DNA of 64,000 nt. Origin: Cladobotryum mycophilum. Its lineage: Eukaryota; Ascomycota; Sordariomycetes; Hypocreales; Hypocreaceae. The notes under the pieces were generated by a model. It searched no databases. It saw only the letters and a list, made by a program, of their open reading frames with translations, and was not told the DNA's origin. The stretch is taken from positions 5,766,001 through 5,830,000 of the forward strand of contig CM071589.1 in NCBI GenBank assembly GCA_036429605.1. The letters are read 5' to 3'. Made by a program: the position numbers and the translations under genes. Positions 39,286 to 50,795 of this stretch are shown in pieces (position 1 is the stretch's first letter; each line of letters opens with the position of its first letter).

Positions 39286-40295
39286 CAGGCCGCACGTGGT
39301 GTGTAGCGAGATGAATGGAGATTGGCGAAAGGCGTTTAACGAGCAACGCTATCGCACATGAGAAGAAGGGCCAAGAAAGGAGCGACTAGGAAGAAGAAAC
39401 GAAAGGAGAGGCGGATCAAAGTGGGAAAGGCAATCTGGGGTAGATAAACAGTAGCCAGACCTGGGTTCAGATCTAGAAAACGGATCCTGGTATTGAGAAA
39501 AAAAGGAGACCACTAGACGAACAAATTTAGGAGTAGGGAGGAGATGGCAAACAGTGCTAAACCTTTCAAGGCATACGCCGCCTATAACAGGACGATCGCA
39601 CTCCTCTTGAGCCAACCAGATGTTGATGTTACAGAACGTTACAGTGGCTCATTCGCCACAAGTACTTCCAAGGTTGTATGGAAATGTATGAGGCGTACAG
39701 TACCCGAGCGGGCTGGTGTACCAGGCATTTCCTGCAGCCCCTGAAATGGGACGGGCCATGCAGTGCCTTGAACGCCCCTGGATGCTGCGTCAGTGGCCCG
39801 CTTTTAGAGACTCCGCCCGCTAACCTCTTGGGAGAGTGAGTGCAACTCCCCAGCATGTATTGTGTGAAAGACTATAGGGTAGATTATTTATAAAGCATGG
39901 AATCTTCTGAGCCATATTTATTTAATGAAGATTTATTGTAATAGACATGCATTCTTCTGTTATTCTAGTTGTGCTATCATTTAGTATTCATTTTTTTCAC
40001 TAATTGATCCAGGTGCTTGTTGTAGTTTCCTTGTACTTAGTGCGGTTCTTCGGAGCTGAAATTGATTCTGCTGAGATTATCCAGAAGCTTCGCTGATTCG
40101 TATGCGATCGCTGCCTTCTAAAGATATAACGTCTCACTCGCCACTCCAACACTTGCACTCAACTCATACAATCACAGTTGTCGCAAAGAGAAACTAATCA
40201 TAACAATCTCAAATCATCCAAACGACAGAATAGTCGACAACCTGTATAAACAGTAGCATTTTGACATCTTGCCAGACGCTGAGGCTTCGGACAAC
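39286..40295. other. Divergent promoter region, GDA1/PPPDE gene
   Basis: 1.0 kb between divergent starts. The right third (39880-40100) is AT-rich. No gene was seen. Confidence 0.5.
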
Positions 40296-42077
40296 ATGGA
40301 TGTCACTCTACTCGTGTACGATCTCTCTCGCGGCCTGGCTCGCCAAATGTCCATGGGCCTCCTAGGATTCCACCTGGATGCGATTTACCATACTTCAATC
40401 GAACTCCAAGGCCGTGAATATGTCTATGACGGAGGCATCATCGCCATAACGCCAGGGTCCTCGCACCTGGGACAGCCCATGGAAAGGTTACATCTCGGAC
40501 AGACGAACCTTCCGATGGATGTGATTCATGACTACTTGGACTCAATCAGACCAATATTCACGCTCGAGGTGTGTTTCACTATTTCAACCGACCTGTAGAG
40601 GTTTCGCTAATTCTAAAAGGCTTATGACTTGTTCCGCCACAACTGCAACAATTTTACAGATTCATTCTCCAACTTTCTTCTTGGAAAGGGCATCCCTAGC
40701 CATATAGCACATATGCCGCAAGCAGTGCTAGACTCGCCATTTGGTCGCATGCTGCTTCCACAGCTGACGCAAGGCATCAACGCCAGCCGCCAGAATGGAT
40801 CTATTCTGGGTCTTCAACAGAGCGCACAAGCATCGGCGCCAGTCAAGGTCTCAAGTGTCAGGAACGTGACTACGCACTCGGAGTTTACAAAATTACTGGA
40901 AGACGCGAAGCGGTCGTGTGCAGTGATATTCTTCACCTCGGCAACATGTCCGCCATGCAAGACTTTGTATCCCCTTTATGACCAGCTGGCCGAGGAATTT
41001 GAGGGCAGGGGCACCTTTATCAAAGTTGATATTGGCCAGCCACAGGCCATGACAATTGCAAGCCAATACCATATCAGCGCAACGCCTACATTCATCACTT
41101 TCTTGAAGGGAGAGCAGGAGAACAAGTGGTCTGGCGCCGACCCGACTGGCCTCCGTGGGAATGTTCAACTACTGGTGCAAATGGCACATCCTCTTCATCT
41201 TCATGAGAGGTTGAATGTACCCACTTTCTCCAACCCAAATTCCAAGCCCGTTTTGTTCGGCAAGGTACCGCCATTGTCAAAATTATTGGTCAAAATGGGC
41301 GACAAAGTTGCCAACGCTCCTGAGATACAGGAGCTAAAGAGCTTTATCGAGGCCAGAGCAAAGGAAGGCCCTCTGGATGCCGTACTTCCAAACTTGGGCC
41401 AGATGGCTTCCTACATCCAGCAATCAGTTTCCAACTTGGCGCCTGAGATACTATTTGCGGTCGTAGATCTCTTTAGATGTGCCCTTGTTGACCCCCGAGT
41501 TAGTGGCTACTTTGCCGAAGAAGTAGGACACAAGACGGTTCTAAGTGTTCTCAACTTTGTGAACCAACAAACTGACTGCCCGTATGCGCTTCGACTGGTA
41601 ACACTGCAAATGGCCTGCAACTTCAGTTCTTCGCCACTCTTCCCTCCCGAGATTCTTGGAAAGGCCGAGCTTAGAAAGTCCATGACCCAGTTTATATCAT
41701 CCAGCTTTTTAGATGATAGCCATAACAATGTTAGAGTAGCTGCCTCGTCGCTTCTCTTCAACATTGCCTTAGCAAACCGCAGCGCAAGGGAGAAAGAACT
41801 GGATGCGAGGCTACCTGAAGACGATCAGGTTGAGTTGGCGGCGTCAGTCGTCGAGGCCATTGCTCAGGAAGAGAAGTCTGTGGAAGCGCTCCAAGGTATG
41901 TTGTCGGCGCTCGGACATTTGGTTTACTGCACTGATTTAGATGGAGAACTCGCGGACCTGCTTAGAGCTTTAGATGCCGAGGGGACCATCCTGGCAAAGA
42001 AGAAGGCTTTTCCAAATGAAAAACTGGTTACAGAGGTTGGAAACGAGCTGCTGGGCAGGGGTCTTAGAAGACAGTGA
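40296..42077 (+). CDS. PPPDE peptidase-thioredoxin-PUL domain protein
   Basis: A 576-residue three-domain protein. Exons are 40296-40568 and 40620-42077. Residues 1-150 form a PPPDE (DeSI-type) cysteine isopeptidase. The catalytic His is in IYHTSIEL and the Cys in FRHNCNNFTD, split across the intron. Next comes a thioredoxin domain with a C-P-P-C active site (TSATCPPCKTLYPLYDQLA) and a cis-proline segment SATPTFITF. The rest is a helical PUL domain, the Cdc48/p97-binding module also found in Doa1/PLAA. Known relatives deSUMOylate or deubiquitinate. The PUL domain suggests work near Cdc48, which is inference. Confidence 0.92.
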
Positions 42078-42915
42078 TGGTGGGTGTCGAGCTGGATGGA
42101 TTTTTTTGCATAGATTTAGCGATGGTTTCCACTCTTTTCCTAGTATAGAATTTGATCGATAACACTGCAATGCAACATGGAATTTAGATAAGACCTGAAT
42201 TCATCAGAGTGATCAAAATTAAAGACCCAGAATTGTCCTCTTCTGGAGCATCGTCCGTCGAGGTGGCTTGGGTGGATCTGGAAGACATTTTCACGGCTGA
42301 GTCATCAATGCACAAAATCGGACTAGCGCAGCTCACATTCTCGGCTATAAAACACGGCGACAGAATTTTCTCTTTTACTTTTTCTTTCCTTTCTTCTTTA
42401 TCAAAAAGCCAACTGAGCTGCCACGACCCTCACCCAGCATCCCACGGTGTTGCGTTGCCTTTCCCCTCTTTTGTGGGAAACGCTCAGAAGAGTAAAACCC
42501 TTGGATATAGGAAATTTCTCGCCAGATGATTTATCTGTAGGCGAGATAATGCCAAGAAGGGGGACATATCTTCGTAAGAAGTCTGTGAAATGTGTGAAAA
42601 TTGTAGAGCATTGCTTTGGGCGGACGAGAGTCTTTGTGCTGTCGTAATGGCCGAGCTTAATGATGTTTGAATTCCGTACCCATGGGATTAGACTATCGTG
42701 TTGCTGATGCTGTAATGACTGTCACATAGGACGCTCTATGACTGCACTATGTTACGGCATGTTCACTGCGATCACTTGAATGATTCCTGTGTTTTGGCAT
42801 TGAATCGGTTTCATTGGTCTGCTATTCATGCTGATGTTCTAGTTTGGGCAATTTTTCATATGAATGCTTCGTAATTTACAGGCAGCAGAGGCTCTCTCAT
42901 CCTCCACTGCAAAAT
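42078..42915. other. Intergenic, no gene found
   Basis: Convergent 3' flanks of the PPPDE gene and the small conserved gene. Short ORFs only. Confidence 0.5.
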
Positions 42916-43276
42916 TCACTCCTTTGACTCGGCGAGCATGTCCTCGCCCGTGTTGCATCGATGCTGGTCCCGAACAAAGTCCTCAATCTTGTCATCATGG
43001 TCTGGTCGGAAGGGAGGCCCGGGACTTGCTGAGCTCTTGGTGTTGTCTGGGTTTGATCTGCCAATGATTTTGGCTGCCGCGGGAATGTATTCCGTGACTG
43101 TGTTCAAGTTAGCTACGGTATAGAATGACCTCGATGCTTTGCTGGTGTTTCTTACTCTTATCAACTATTGAGCTATTCTCCCCAGTGTTTGTTCGACTGA
43201 GATCTGCCTTTTGGTCAAGCTGCTCCTTGAAGGTTGCCTGTGGAGGCTCGTCTTTCTTTGTTGTCTCGGACGCCAT
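42916..43276 (-). CDS. Small conserved fungal protein of unknown function
   Basis: A 100-residue hydrophilic protein. Exon 1 is 43276-43156 (MASETTKKDEPPQATFKEQL...) and exon 2 is 43097-42916, with a GTAAGA donor and a GCTAAC branch. The second half (TEYIPAAAKIIG, then GPPFRPDHDDKIEDFVRDQH) matches a pattern I associate with small uncharacterised ascomycete proteins. No signal peptide, membrane segment or catalytic motif is visible. Its start lies 552 bp from the divergent COG0523 GTPase gene, so co-regulation is possible. Function is unknown. Confidence 0.7.
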
Positions 43277-43828
43277 TGTGTTTGTTGTAGGTTAGGTGTA
43301 AGGATGGAAGAAATGAAGGATGTAGATTGAAAAAAATGAAGGAAATACATCAAGTTACTACGTCGTTCTATTATACATCTGCCAAGAAGAAAATGCTTGA
43401 ATTGAATGATGCCATGATTGTAACGCAAAAGAATGATTAACACGACGACGTGACGTCAAAGTCGGCTGAAATCGTGCATCTCCAAAGAGGTACCGGTACA
43501 GGTACAGGTATGTACAGCACTCTGGCACGCTGACTGGCATTGAGCTTCCAGGGAACTTGGAACCTTCAATCAGTGGCTCAGACTTGGCTGACGCCAGAGT
43601 TTGGTGGGGTCGGATTTCCGCGGGGCAATGAATTCTTTTCTGACAGCGGAAGGTAAACAAATGGCAAGGCAGGCCGATCATCGCAGATCCTTTCTCAACA
43701 AACAAACTACTACCAAAAAGAGAGGCATTTTAGAAGCGTTGATGTTTTTTATTTTATTTTAATTTTATTTTACTACAGATACGCCCCGTTTCTGTCAGTA
43801 TAGATTATAGAGAAAAGTAAATTCAGAC
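43277..43828. other. Divergent promoter region, small protein/COG0523 GTPase
   Basis: 552 bp. It contains a GGTACCGGTACAGGTACAGG repeat-like stretch (about 43491-43510) and AT-rich DNA just before the GTPase start. No gene was seen. Confidence 0.5.
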
Positions 43829-44977
43829 ATGGCACCAATACCAATCACCATCATCACCGGCTTCCTTGGCTCGGGCAAAACCACCCTCATCCTCAACCTC
43901 ATCCCCCAACTCCGCAAGCAGAACCCGGCCTACAAACTCGCCCTCCTCAAGAACGAATTTGGCGACCTAGCGGTCGACTCCCAGCTAGCCTCTAGTTCTG
44001 CCATCTCGGGCGTGCAGGAGCTCCTCAATGGGTGCATCTGCTGCAACCTGGTCGGCCAGCTGGGCCCCGCGCTGGAGGAGCTGGAGAGGAGCGTTGCGCC
44101 GGACAGGATCGTGATGGAGACGAGCGGGTCGGCATTTCCTGCGACGCTGGCGCTGGAGGTGAATAGGATTGCGAGGGATACGGGAAAGTACGTGCTGGAC
44201 GGGGTCATCAGCGTGATTGACGTGGAGAATTGGAAGGGCTACGAGGATACGAGTTATACGGCCAAGATTCAGGCGAGGTACACCGATCTGATTGTGTTCA
44301 ACAAGTGGGAGGTGGCTGGGGAGGATAGGTGTGAGGAATGTCTGGATAGGGTTGGGGATTTGGAGGTGGATGTGGCGAGGGTGAAGAGCGACAAGGGGTG
44401 GGTGGGTGTGGACTTGGTGTTTGGTGTTGACGGCGGGTTGGCAAAGCAGTTGACCGAGGCGGAAGCCAATGGCGAGCATCAACAGAACGGAGACCACCAA
44501 CAAAACGGGCATCATCAGCACAACGGGGACACACACGACCATGAACACGAGACCCATAGCCACCAGGGCGAAGTCGAAGTCCTCTCCGTCGAGCTCAAGG
44601 GCACTACCCCCAACTCCGCCGTATCCACCGAAAAGCTCCTCAAATTCCTCAAATCCGCCCCCAAAGACGAAGCCTACCGCATCAAATCCATCCTGACCCT
44701 CTCCTCAACGCCCCCCAACTCCGACCCCGACGTCCCGCAACCCGCGGACCACCCACAGGGGCGATACATTTTGAACTGGGCCTTTGGCCGTTGGGCGTTT
44801 ACGCCCGTGTCGGATGGAGTGGGCGAGCACGCTTCGAGCAGTGATGTCACGCTGCGGTTGACCATGATTCTAGGGAGGTATGAGAGTAATAAGTGGAAGA
44901 AGAGGTTGGAAGCTGGGGGGTTGATAGAGCTGGAAGGGGGTGATAAGGGGGAGTTGGTTGTCAAAAGGCTTTTATAA
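43829..44977 (+). CDS. COG0523 (CobW/ZNG1-like) metal-chaperone GTPase
   Basis: A 382-residue, single-exon G3E-family GTPase. Walker A is G11-FLGSGKT-T19. The metal-binding signature is C69-I-C71-C72, the CxCC motif of the family. Walker B-like and specificity motifs are ISVID and FNKWE. Between the GTPase and CobW C-terminal domains sits a His/Asn/Gln-rich loop (about 215-245, HHQHNGDTHDHEHETHSH) typical of Zn- or Ni-handling members. The C-terminal domain has GRYILNWAFGRWAFTP. Likely role: zinc transfer to a client such as methionine aminopeptidase (ZNG1 precedent), or another metal delivery. Nickel for urease is not assumed, although ureF is in the same window. Confidence 0.88.
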   Translation: MAPIPITIITGFLGSGKTTLILNLIPQLRKQNPAYKLALLKNEFGDLAVDSQLASSSAISGVQELLNGCICCNLVGQLGPALEELERSVAPDRIVMETSGSAFPATLALEVNRIARDTGKYVLDGVISVIDVENWKGYEDTSYTAKIQARYTDLIVFNKWEVAGEDRCEECLDRVGDLEVDVARVKSDKGWVGVDLVFGVDGGLAKQLTEAEANGEHQQNGDHQQNGHHQHNGDTHDHEHETHSHQGEVEVLSVELKGTTPNSAVSTEKLLKFLKSAPKDEAYRIKSILTLSSTPPNSDPDVPQPADHPQGRYILNWAFGRWAFTPVSDGVGEHASSSDVTLRLTMILGRYESNKWKKRLEAGGLIELEGGDKGELVVKRLL

Positions 44978-45187
44978 TAGAAAAAGATTTGGGTAGACAA
45001 ATATTTTCTTTTTCTTATTTTGGGAAATGGCTCAAAAGGTATATAAACGGATATAGTTGGTAGATATAGACATTGGGAACGCAGCGAGGTTATAATAAAG
45101 ACTTTATTAATGCTGGAGCTGGTTTATAAACACCAGGCCTCAGAAACTCTGGCTGGATATCCTGGCTTGGAAGAGGACCGAGATTCA

Positions 45188-46240
45188 TCAGGTCTTCTCC
45201 TCCCTTGCGAAAGTTGTTCTCATCAAAGTAATAGTCGAACCAATCCACATCATACCAGTCTTCCTCTCCCCCTCTCTCCCCTCTTCTCCCTCCCGTCTTC
45301 CCTCTACTTCTGGGCTTTGCACCTCATCGAACTCAGGCATATACACAATCGGTATCGAAATCGCTGAATCACGCGGATCTGGACCTAGCTCCAGGGGCGA
45401 AACTACACACCCCTGTATAAGCTCCGAAATATTCTCCTCTAATGAACGAGGTCCCATCACAGAAGGGGACCACGCCCGATTCGCACCGTCATTTCTTCCT
45501 TCCTCCTCTTCGATGGGCTGAAGGGAGGAGGAGGAGGCGGCGGCGGCGGCGGCGGCGGTAGTGGTGTATCCCTCCTCCTCATCCATCATGAAGCTGCAAT
45601 CCGAAATCGCAAACTCTCGCTTACAGGGCCCGCATAGCCCCCCTTCCTCTGAGGTAAAAGTGCGGCACAGAGGGCATCGATTAGCCAGGCTGCTTCCAGA
45701 CCGTGATCCGGAGCGGGACGTTTGCCGTGATTGGGGTTGTGAGGCATACACCGAGGATGACGCCGACGGTCCAGCGGTTTCTCTTCCCCTCGTCTCGTTT
45801 CTGGAACCGGCTCTCGAGGCGGCTATCCGGTTCAAGTCCAGGGGCTCGGGCGACAGCGCCTTCACAAACCCAGACTCAGACACCGACGTCTTCTTCCGCT
45901 CCTTGTAGGGAACATGCCGTACAGGCCCTAAAACCTGCTGTGGTATCCGACTTCTCTGTGACACCGACATCATCCCCCTCCTCCTACTCCTGAAGTACTC
46001 ATCCGACTTCTGCGTGCGAACATCCGGCACCTCCCTCGTCCCATCCTTCCAAGCGAGAAACATCCTTCTGCACTCCTCGTCCGAGGGGATGTCCTTGTAT
46101 AATATCCGATTCAGCGGTCTGTCTGGGAAGTGCGTCATGGTAAACTCCGTCTCTGCGGTGTTGCAATTCTCTTGACGAGGCGTTGCGTGCAATTTCCGTG
46201 ATTTTTTAATTTTGGATAATAGGACGTCTTTCCACTTCAT
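45188..46240 (-). CDS. Unknown protein with CxxC-type zinc-knuckle-like motif (C-terminus in doubt)
   Basis: A 350-residue single-exon protein of unknown function. The N-terminus is basic (MKWKDVLLSKIKKSRK). The middle is Ser/Arg-rich and disordered. A Cys pair pair, CPLCRTFTSEEGGLCGPC, could bind zinc. An eight-Ala run comes from a GCN repeat (45538-45558). The final 25 codons as read (TGMMWIGSTITLMRTTF...) look unnatural. A +1 shift in the G/A-rich tract near 45262-45290 opens a 50-codon extension to 45090 that begins EDWYDVDWFDYYFDENNF. That acidic-aromatic tail is far more protein-like. I report the literal ORF and flag a probable missing base. Confidence 0.6.
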   Translation of the reverse strand: MKWKDVLLSKIKKSRKLHATPRQENCNTAETEFTMTHFPDRPLNRILYKDIPSDEECRRMFLAWKDGTREVPDVRTQKSDEYFRSRRRGMMSVSQRSRIPQQVLGPVRHVPYKERKKTSVSESGFVKALSPEPLDLNRIAASRAGSRNETRGRETAGPSASSSVYASQPQSRQTSRSGSRSGSSLANRCPLCRTFTSEEGGLCGPCKREFAISDCSFMMDEEEGYTTTAAAAAAASSSSLQPIEEEEGRNDGANRAWSPSVMGPRSLEENISELIQGCVVSPLELGPDPRDSAISIPIVYMPEFDEVQSPEVEGRREGEEGREGERKTGMMWIGSTITLMRTTFAREEKT

Positions 46241-46606
46241 TTCACAATCATGATGGATTAAAAAAAATGTTAGGAGAGTTAGCTGTGCCGCGCTGGGGAC
46301 AGACGATTCGGAACATATATATCCTGCACATGGGCAGCCCGCCGACTAGTTTCTTCAGTGTCTTTGACTTTGATGAAGACTTTTCAATTACCGAAAATGA
46401 CAAACGGAACAATGCTTTTATTCTTTTTGTTTTCTTGTCTCGTTGTAGATTCCCTGAAAGAGTGGCCTAGGCCTTTTGTTGATGCGCCAAAGAAACTCCT
46501 TCATATCCTGTTCATTCTCAAAACACTTTGTCGCTGCGTTATGTGTACAATACAAAAATAGTCATCAAATCTCATTCAAGTCTGCGGCCCTCAAAGACAA
46601 GATATT
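46241..46606. other. Intergenic spacer
   Basis: 366 bp between the unknown gene's start and the cotransporter's stop. No gene was seen. Confidence 0.5.
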
Positions 46607-49600
46607 TTACAAGCTCACTGTCACTGTCATGTTGTTGCTGAGCACCATCAAGGTGGGCGGCAGGTCGTGACACAAAATCTCCACATCTGAAAGGTACTGA
46701 ATGGTCGCTTCTTGGTCTGAACAGGTTCCTTCAGAAGGGATTGGTAGTGTGCTCATGAGAACAGCCGTATCTTTGGAGTTTTGTTTCATCAGTTCGTTAA
46801 TAATCAGATGTTGTGCTCGGCTCGGCAAATCATTGAAGGATAGTGCCACGCCTTGGGTGCTATAAGGCGAGCCACCCTCATCAACTGCTTGCGCATCGAG
46901 TTTATAAGACTTCAGGAGCTCCGTAATATTCAGGCTGGCATCTCCCACACCAATGTTGGAAAATTGAGATCCCTGCCGAGAATGGCGTCTGGAATTACTG
47001 GCTGAATGCGTCCGGAATGCCGGCTGTTCAGCAAATGCGATTGATTTTGACGCCTCTTCTCCGTCGTTGACCTTTGTTTCAAACGCTGGACGGCTAGACA
47101 TCTTATTGTTATAGGAGGAATGCCTAGATAACGAAGGTCTCTCTGCTTTTGGTGTTGCTGGGGTGGAGTTCGTAGGAGCGAAACCTAATTTACTTGCCCC
47201 CTCTTCCACGATGACTTTTGTTTCTGGGACAGGTCGGCTCGAAAAACGAGCCGCGGATGCTTGTCGAGACATTGTAGGGCGTACTGGTGTTGATGCACCG
47301 TTTGCTGGGGTTAGGTCGCCTGGAGATCTGGTAGGACTCTCTGCTCGGGCCAGACGAGGTGCGTTCTGAAAGTGGTCAGGAAGGGGCAGCATATCCAAAT
47401 TCGGAAATGATTCGATGCTCTTGTGATCAACCGTGAAACTGCTTACAGAGGTCCGAGGTTTAAGTTTCCGAGAGGAAGATTCGGGGATCTGTAAAGAAGC
47501 CGGTCCAGTTGGCGTGGTCTGATCATCATCCGTCATGGTTCCATAACTTTGCATAAACGAGTTTCTTCTTGCCGAAGGCTTTGTGCTGCGGTCTTTGTCG
47601 GATGAAGAGCCCTCTGAATCCTTTTTGATGTGCCCCTGACTTCGTCGACGCTTGGTGCGTGGTAAGAGTGGACGCTGGGTGGCGTCGCTGGGTTCCACCT
47701 CCTCAGTCAGCGTACTGAGAACCGGGCCTGGTGCCTCATCCCTATCAGTGGAATACATGATACTATCCGCATCGCTGTCGGAAGTGGTATCCTCAAAGAC
47801 GTCGTCGTTTAGATGATTCGTATGTATCCCCACATTGATTCCCAATTTTGAGAGTGTTCCGATATTAGGTCTCTTGGGCATTCCGGCAAAATCAGCCACA
47901 CTTGAACGACGACGCTGAGACCCCATTTCTCCATGGGGATTGTAAACTCCTGGACGTCCCGCAGTAGAGTCGAGGATATGTGTCATGTGTGTCAGCTCTT
48001 GGCTGGAAGACATATTTTCTAGTCGCCCCCGGACCGTCTGCAAATCGCACCACCATTCTTCATCCCTCAACGCATCGTTGACGACAATCTCACAATCCAT
48101 GTCGTTGCTTTTCCCGTTTATTATAAGCTCATATGTGTTCAGTTGACCGCATGCTAGCCAAAACACTCGAATCTCCGCGTCAATTCGTAATTTCTCTAGA
48201 AGGGCCCTAACTCTTGCGCCTTCTTCTTCGACTTCGCTTTCGTATTCGACAAACACCATGACTCTGAGAGAAAACACTCGCTTCCAAGTGTGAACACTTC
48301 GTAAGATGTGACCCAATTGGAGAATCAGAGTATCTATACAATGGGTTATTGGTCTGCAGCATAAAGAAGATTGGAGAGGTTGGTTCTCATCAAATACTCA
48401 CATGTATCGAAGTTTGACGTCAACATGCTTTTGCCATCTGCCGAAACTTCGGCAGACATCTGGATTGGCCACAGATCAATGTACTTTTTGGTATTAGATC
48501 CGTCCTCTCGCGGTGTTTCGAGATTTTGAAAACCATGAGCAACCGCGACGTTCAACCTGTATCTCAATGCCAGGTCTTCTAGAATTGTCATATACTCGGC
48601 TGGAGACATCATATTCTCTGTTCGAATGAAATCTGTCGGCAAGACGCCTTCAAGAAGACGTGCGGATGAGTCACTGCGTCGTCTCCTTGGCGCTTTACCT
48701 TGGGATTTCGGTGGTCGGTTCATCTTAGCGGCCGGGGACATTGGTATATCCGGTATCTTGAGAGAAGAGTTGGATCTGCGAAGCTCATCCATGTTGTAGA
48801 ATCCCAAAACTGCTATGTTAGGCCGCATGCCGCCAAGGCCTGCGGAGAGAATCATATTCCGAACCCCCCAAGTAATAGACGGCGACATTGTCAGTTGTAC
48901 AAAGGCCTTGATTCTCGAAAATTCGGATATATAGCGTGTCCAGGCTTGCTGCTGTAGCTTAGCCTCATGCACACCGGCATTGAAGTCGTCCGTCACGATA
49001 ACATGACCCAGGATATAGAGTGATCCCTTCTTGAGGGAGTTGCAAAACTGGATGAGTCTAGTCTGACGCCGCGGGTTGTTGGTGAGAAGAATAATATGTG
49101 GCCGCCAGAATTTGATGTGTTCAGGTTTCAACCGCAACAGATACTTTCTCACTTGGTGGTAAATGAGATTCTGTGACACATCGCCCCAATGCTTTGGAGG
49201 GCTGAGGTAGTGGATGAGCAAAAATAGCAGGATAAGCGCAGAAATGGCAGTGGATGCGTAAGTTTCGTCGATGAAAAACATGGCTGTCGCTGATAATAAG
49301 CTTCCGATACAGGCCGTTTGAGCACTAAACAGCTGGAAACCGGGCCGGAAGTTTGGTGCTGATCCAATCTTGAGGAGGAAGCAAGCAAGATTCATGACAA
49401 AGAAAGTCATCTGAAGTAGTTAGCAATATGATTCTACATGAGCTTCATATACAGCCGCTGAATGCAAGTGGTGCAACTAAACATGATGCGTATTTTCTTA
49501 CCTGGTAGCCCATTGATATAAGTGTAGCGATCTGGTTCAAGTCTGCAAGAAGGGCGACTTGAGCAATGGCGTACGTGAGGAAAATGGCAAATATCGGCTC

Positions 49601-50795
49601 ATCACCCTTCTTCGTTCCTCGACTGAAGATGGAAAGACCTGGGAGAAGGTCATCTCGGGCAAGGGCTTGAAAGAGCTTTGCGGAGCCAATGATTCCCATC
49701 AAAGCAGAGAAGAATGTTACAGCACATTCTCCTGCCAGGATGAGTGGCGCATATAAGCTCGTTAGAGAGATGACATTGTTGTTTGCTAGCAAAGACTCGT
49801 GGGTTGTGCTGGCAGCCAAGGAGATGATGACGACAAAGTATATGATAAAGGTCGTTAAAGTTGCCCATAACGTTCCTACGGGGATCGACTTGCTTGGATC
49901 CCTCAAATCTCCGGACATGGAAGCACCGGCAAAGATTCCAGAGGTTGCGCTTCATATAGTTAGAAATTGTGCAACGCCATCAGCAAGAGGAAACAGTGAC
50001 CTACGGGAACAAAATACCAAAGAGATCACGAAACGTCTCCATACCGCGGTATGAACTGCTTGTGGTATGGGGCAAGAAGTTGGACACAAGGGTATCAACA
50101 CTAATTCCAGTAAAGTCAATCCCTGTGGACTCATCGCGAAAAGGTGATTTAAAGATGGCCGAAATTGGGACGCTAATAATGGCGACGGTCAGAACAATAA
50201 GCAAACCGTTTGAGGCCTTGGCAAATGTCGCAGATCCGAGTAGGCAGAGGCCGGTGCACAGCATCAAGGCCATCGTCTGAAGTCCATAAGTTGTCCAGTA
50301 CCCTTCAGGAAAGCTAGATCCAAGATTGAGTCGAACGCAGTCGATAAGACCGACGACGTTCAAAGCAGTATTGAGAGCCTGTGCCAGAAAGAACAGGATG
50401 CCAATGGAGCCTCCGAATTCAGGGCCAAGTGACCTCGAAATAAGGTAATAAGCGCCTCCGCCCTTGACTTCGCCATTGGAAGCAATCGCGGATAGTGAGA
50501 GGGTTGTAAGTAAATCTATGCAATACGCCACTACCAGGAGGCCTGTACGTGAGTTGTAAGCAGTGGATTACTTAACGGATAAGAAGACGTGGATCTACTG
50601 CTTACTTAGAATTCCCAAGAACCCAACTTGACCCAGAATGTGGCCAAATCTTAGAAACATGAGGATACTTAGGATATTGAGGTAAACCGGAACGTAGACT
50701 CCGGACATTGTACCCAGCTTGCTGCCACCACCAGCCCTCCTGCTCTCCATGGCGAGCAGGACGGACCCCTTTCGCTCCGGCGACTGAGAAGGCAT
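46607..50795 (-). CDS. VHC1: Cation-chloride cotransporter, SLC12/Vhc1 type
   Basis: A 1303-residue K-Cl/Na-K-Cl cotransporter-family protein. The yeast relative Vhc1 sits in the vacuolar membrane and affects K+ storage and vacuole morphology. Exons are 50795-50606, 50542-50005, 49949-49502, 49410-48402 and 48333-46607. The short N-terminus leads into about 12 membrane segments with the signatures LGTMSGVYVPVYLNILSILM, SNGEVKGGGAYYLISRSLGP, and GASMSGDLRDPSKSIPVGT. The long cytosolic C-terminus carries SLC12 blocks (FWRPHIILLTNN, RVMVFVEYESEVEEEG), a roughly 330-residue disordered Ser-rich insert, and the terminal DLPPTLMVLSNNMTVTVSL. Exon 4 must splice at GTGAGT (48401) to join SNFDT to YTLILQLG. 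Reading through gives a false stop. Confidence 0.95.

Noticed and set aside
24951..44977. Possible nickel/urease gene cluster linking ureF and the COG0523 GTPase
   Set aside because: They are about 19 kb apart with unrelated genes between, and the GTPase looks like the ZNG1-type group rather than UreG.
45538..45558. (GCG)n run considered as a regulatory repeat
   Set aside because: It lies inside the coding frame of the unknown protein and simply encodes polyalanine.
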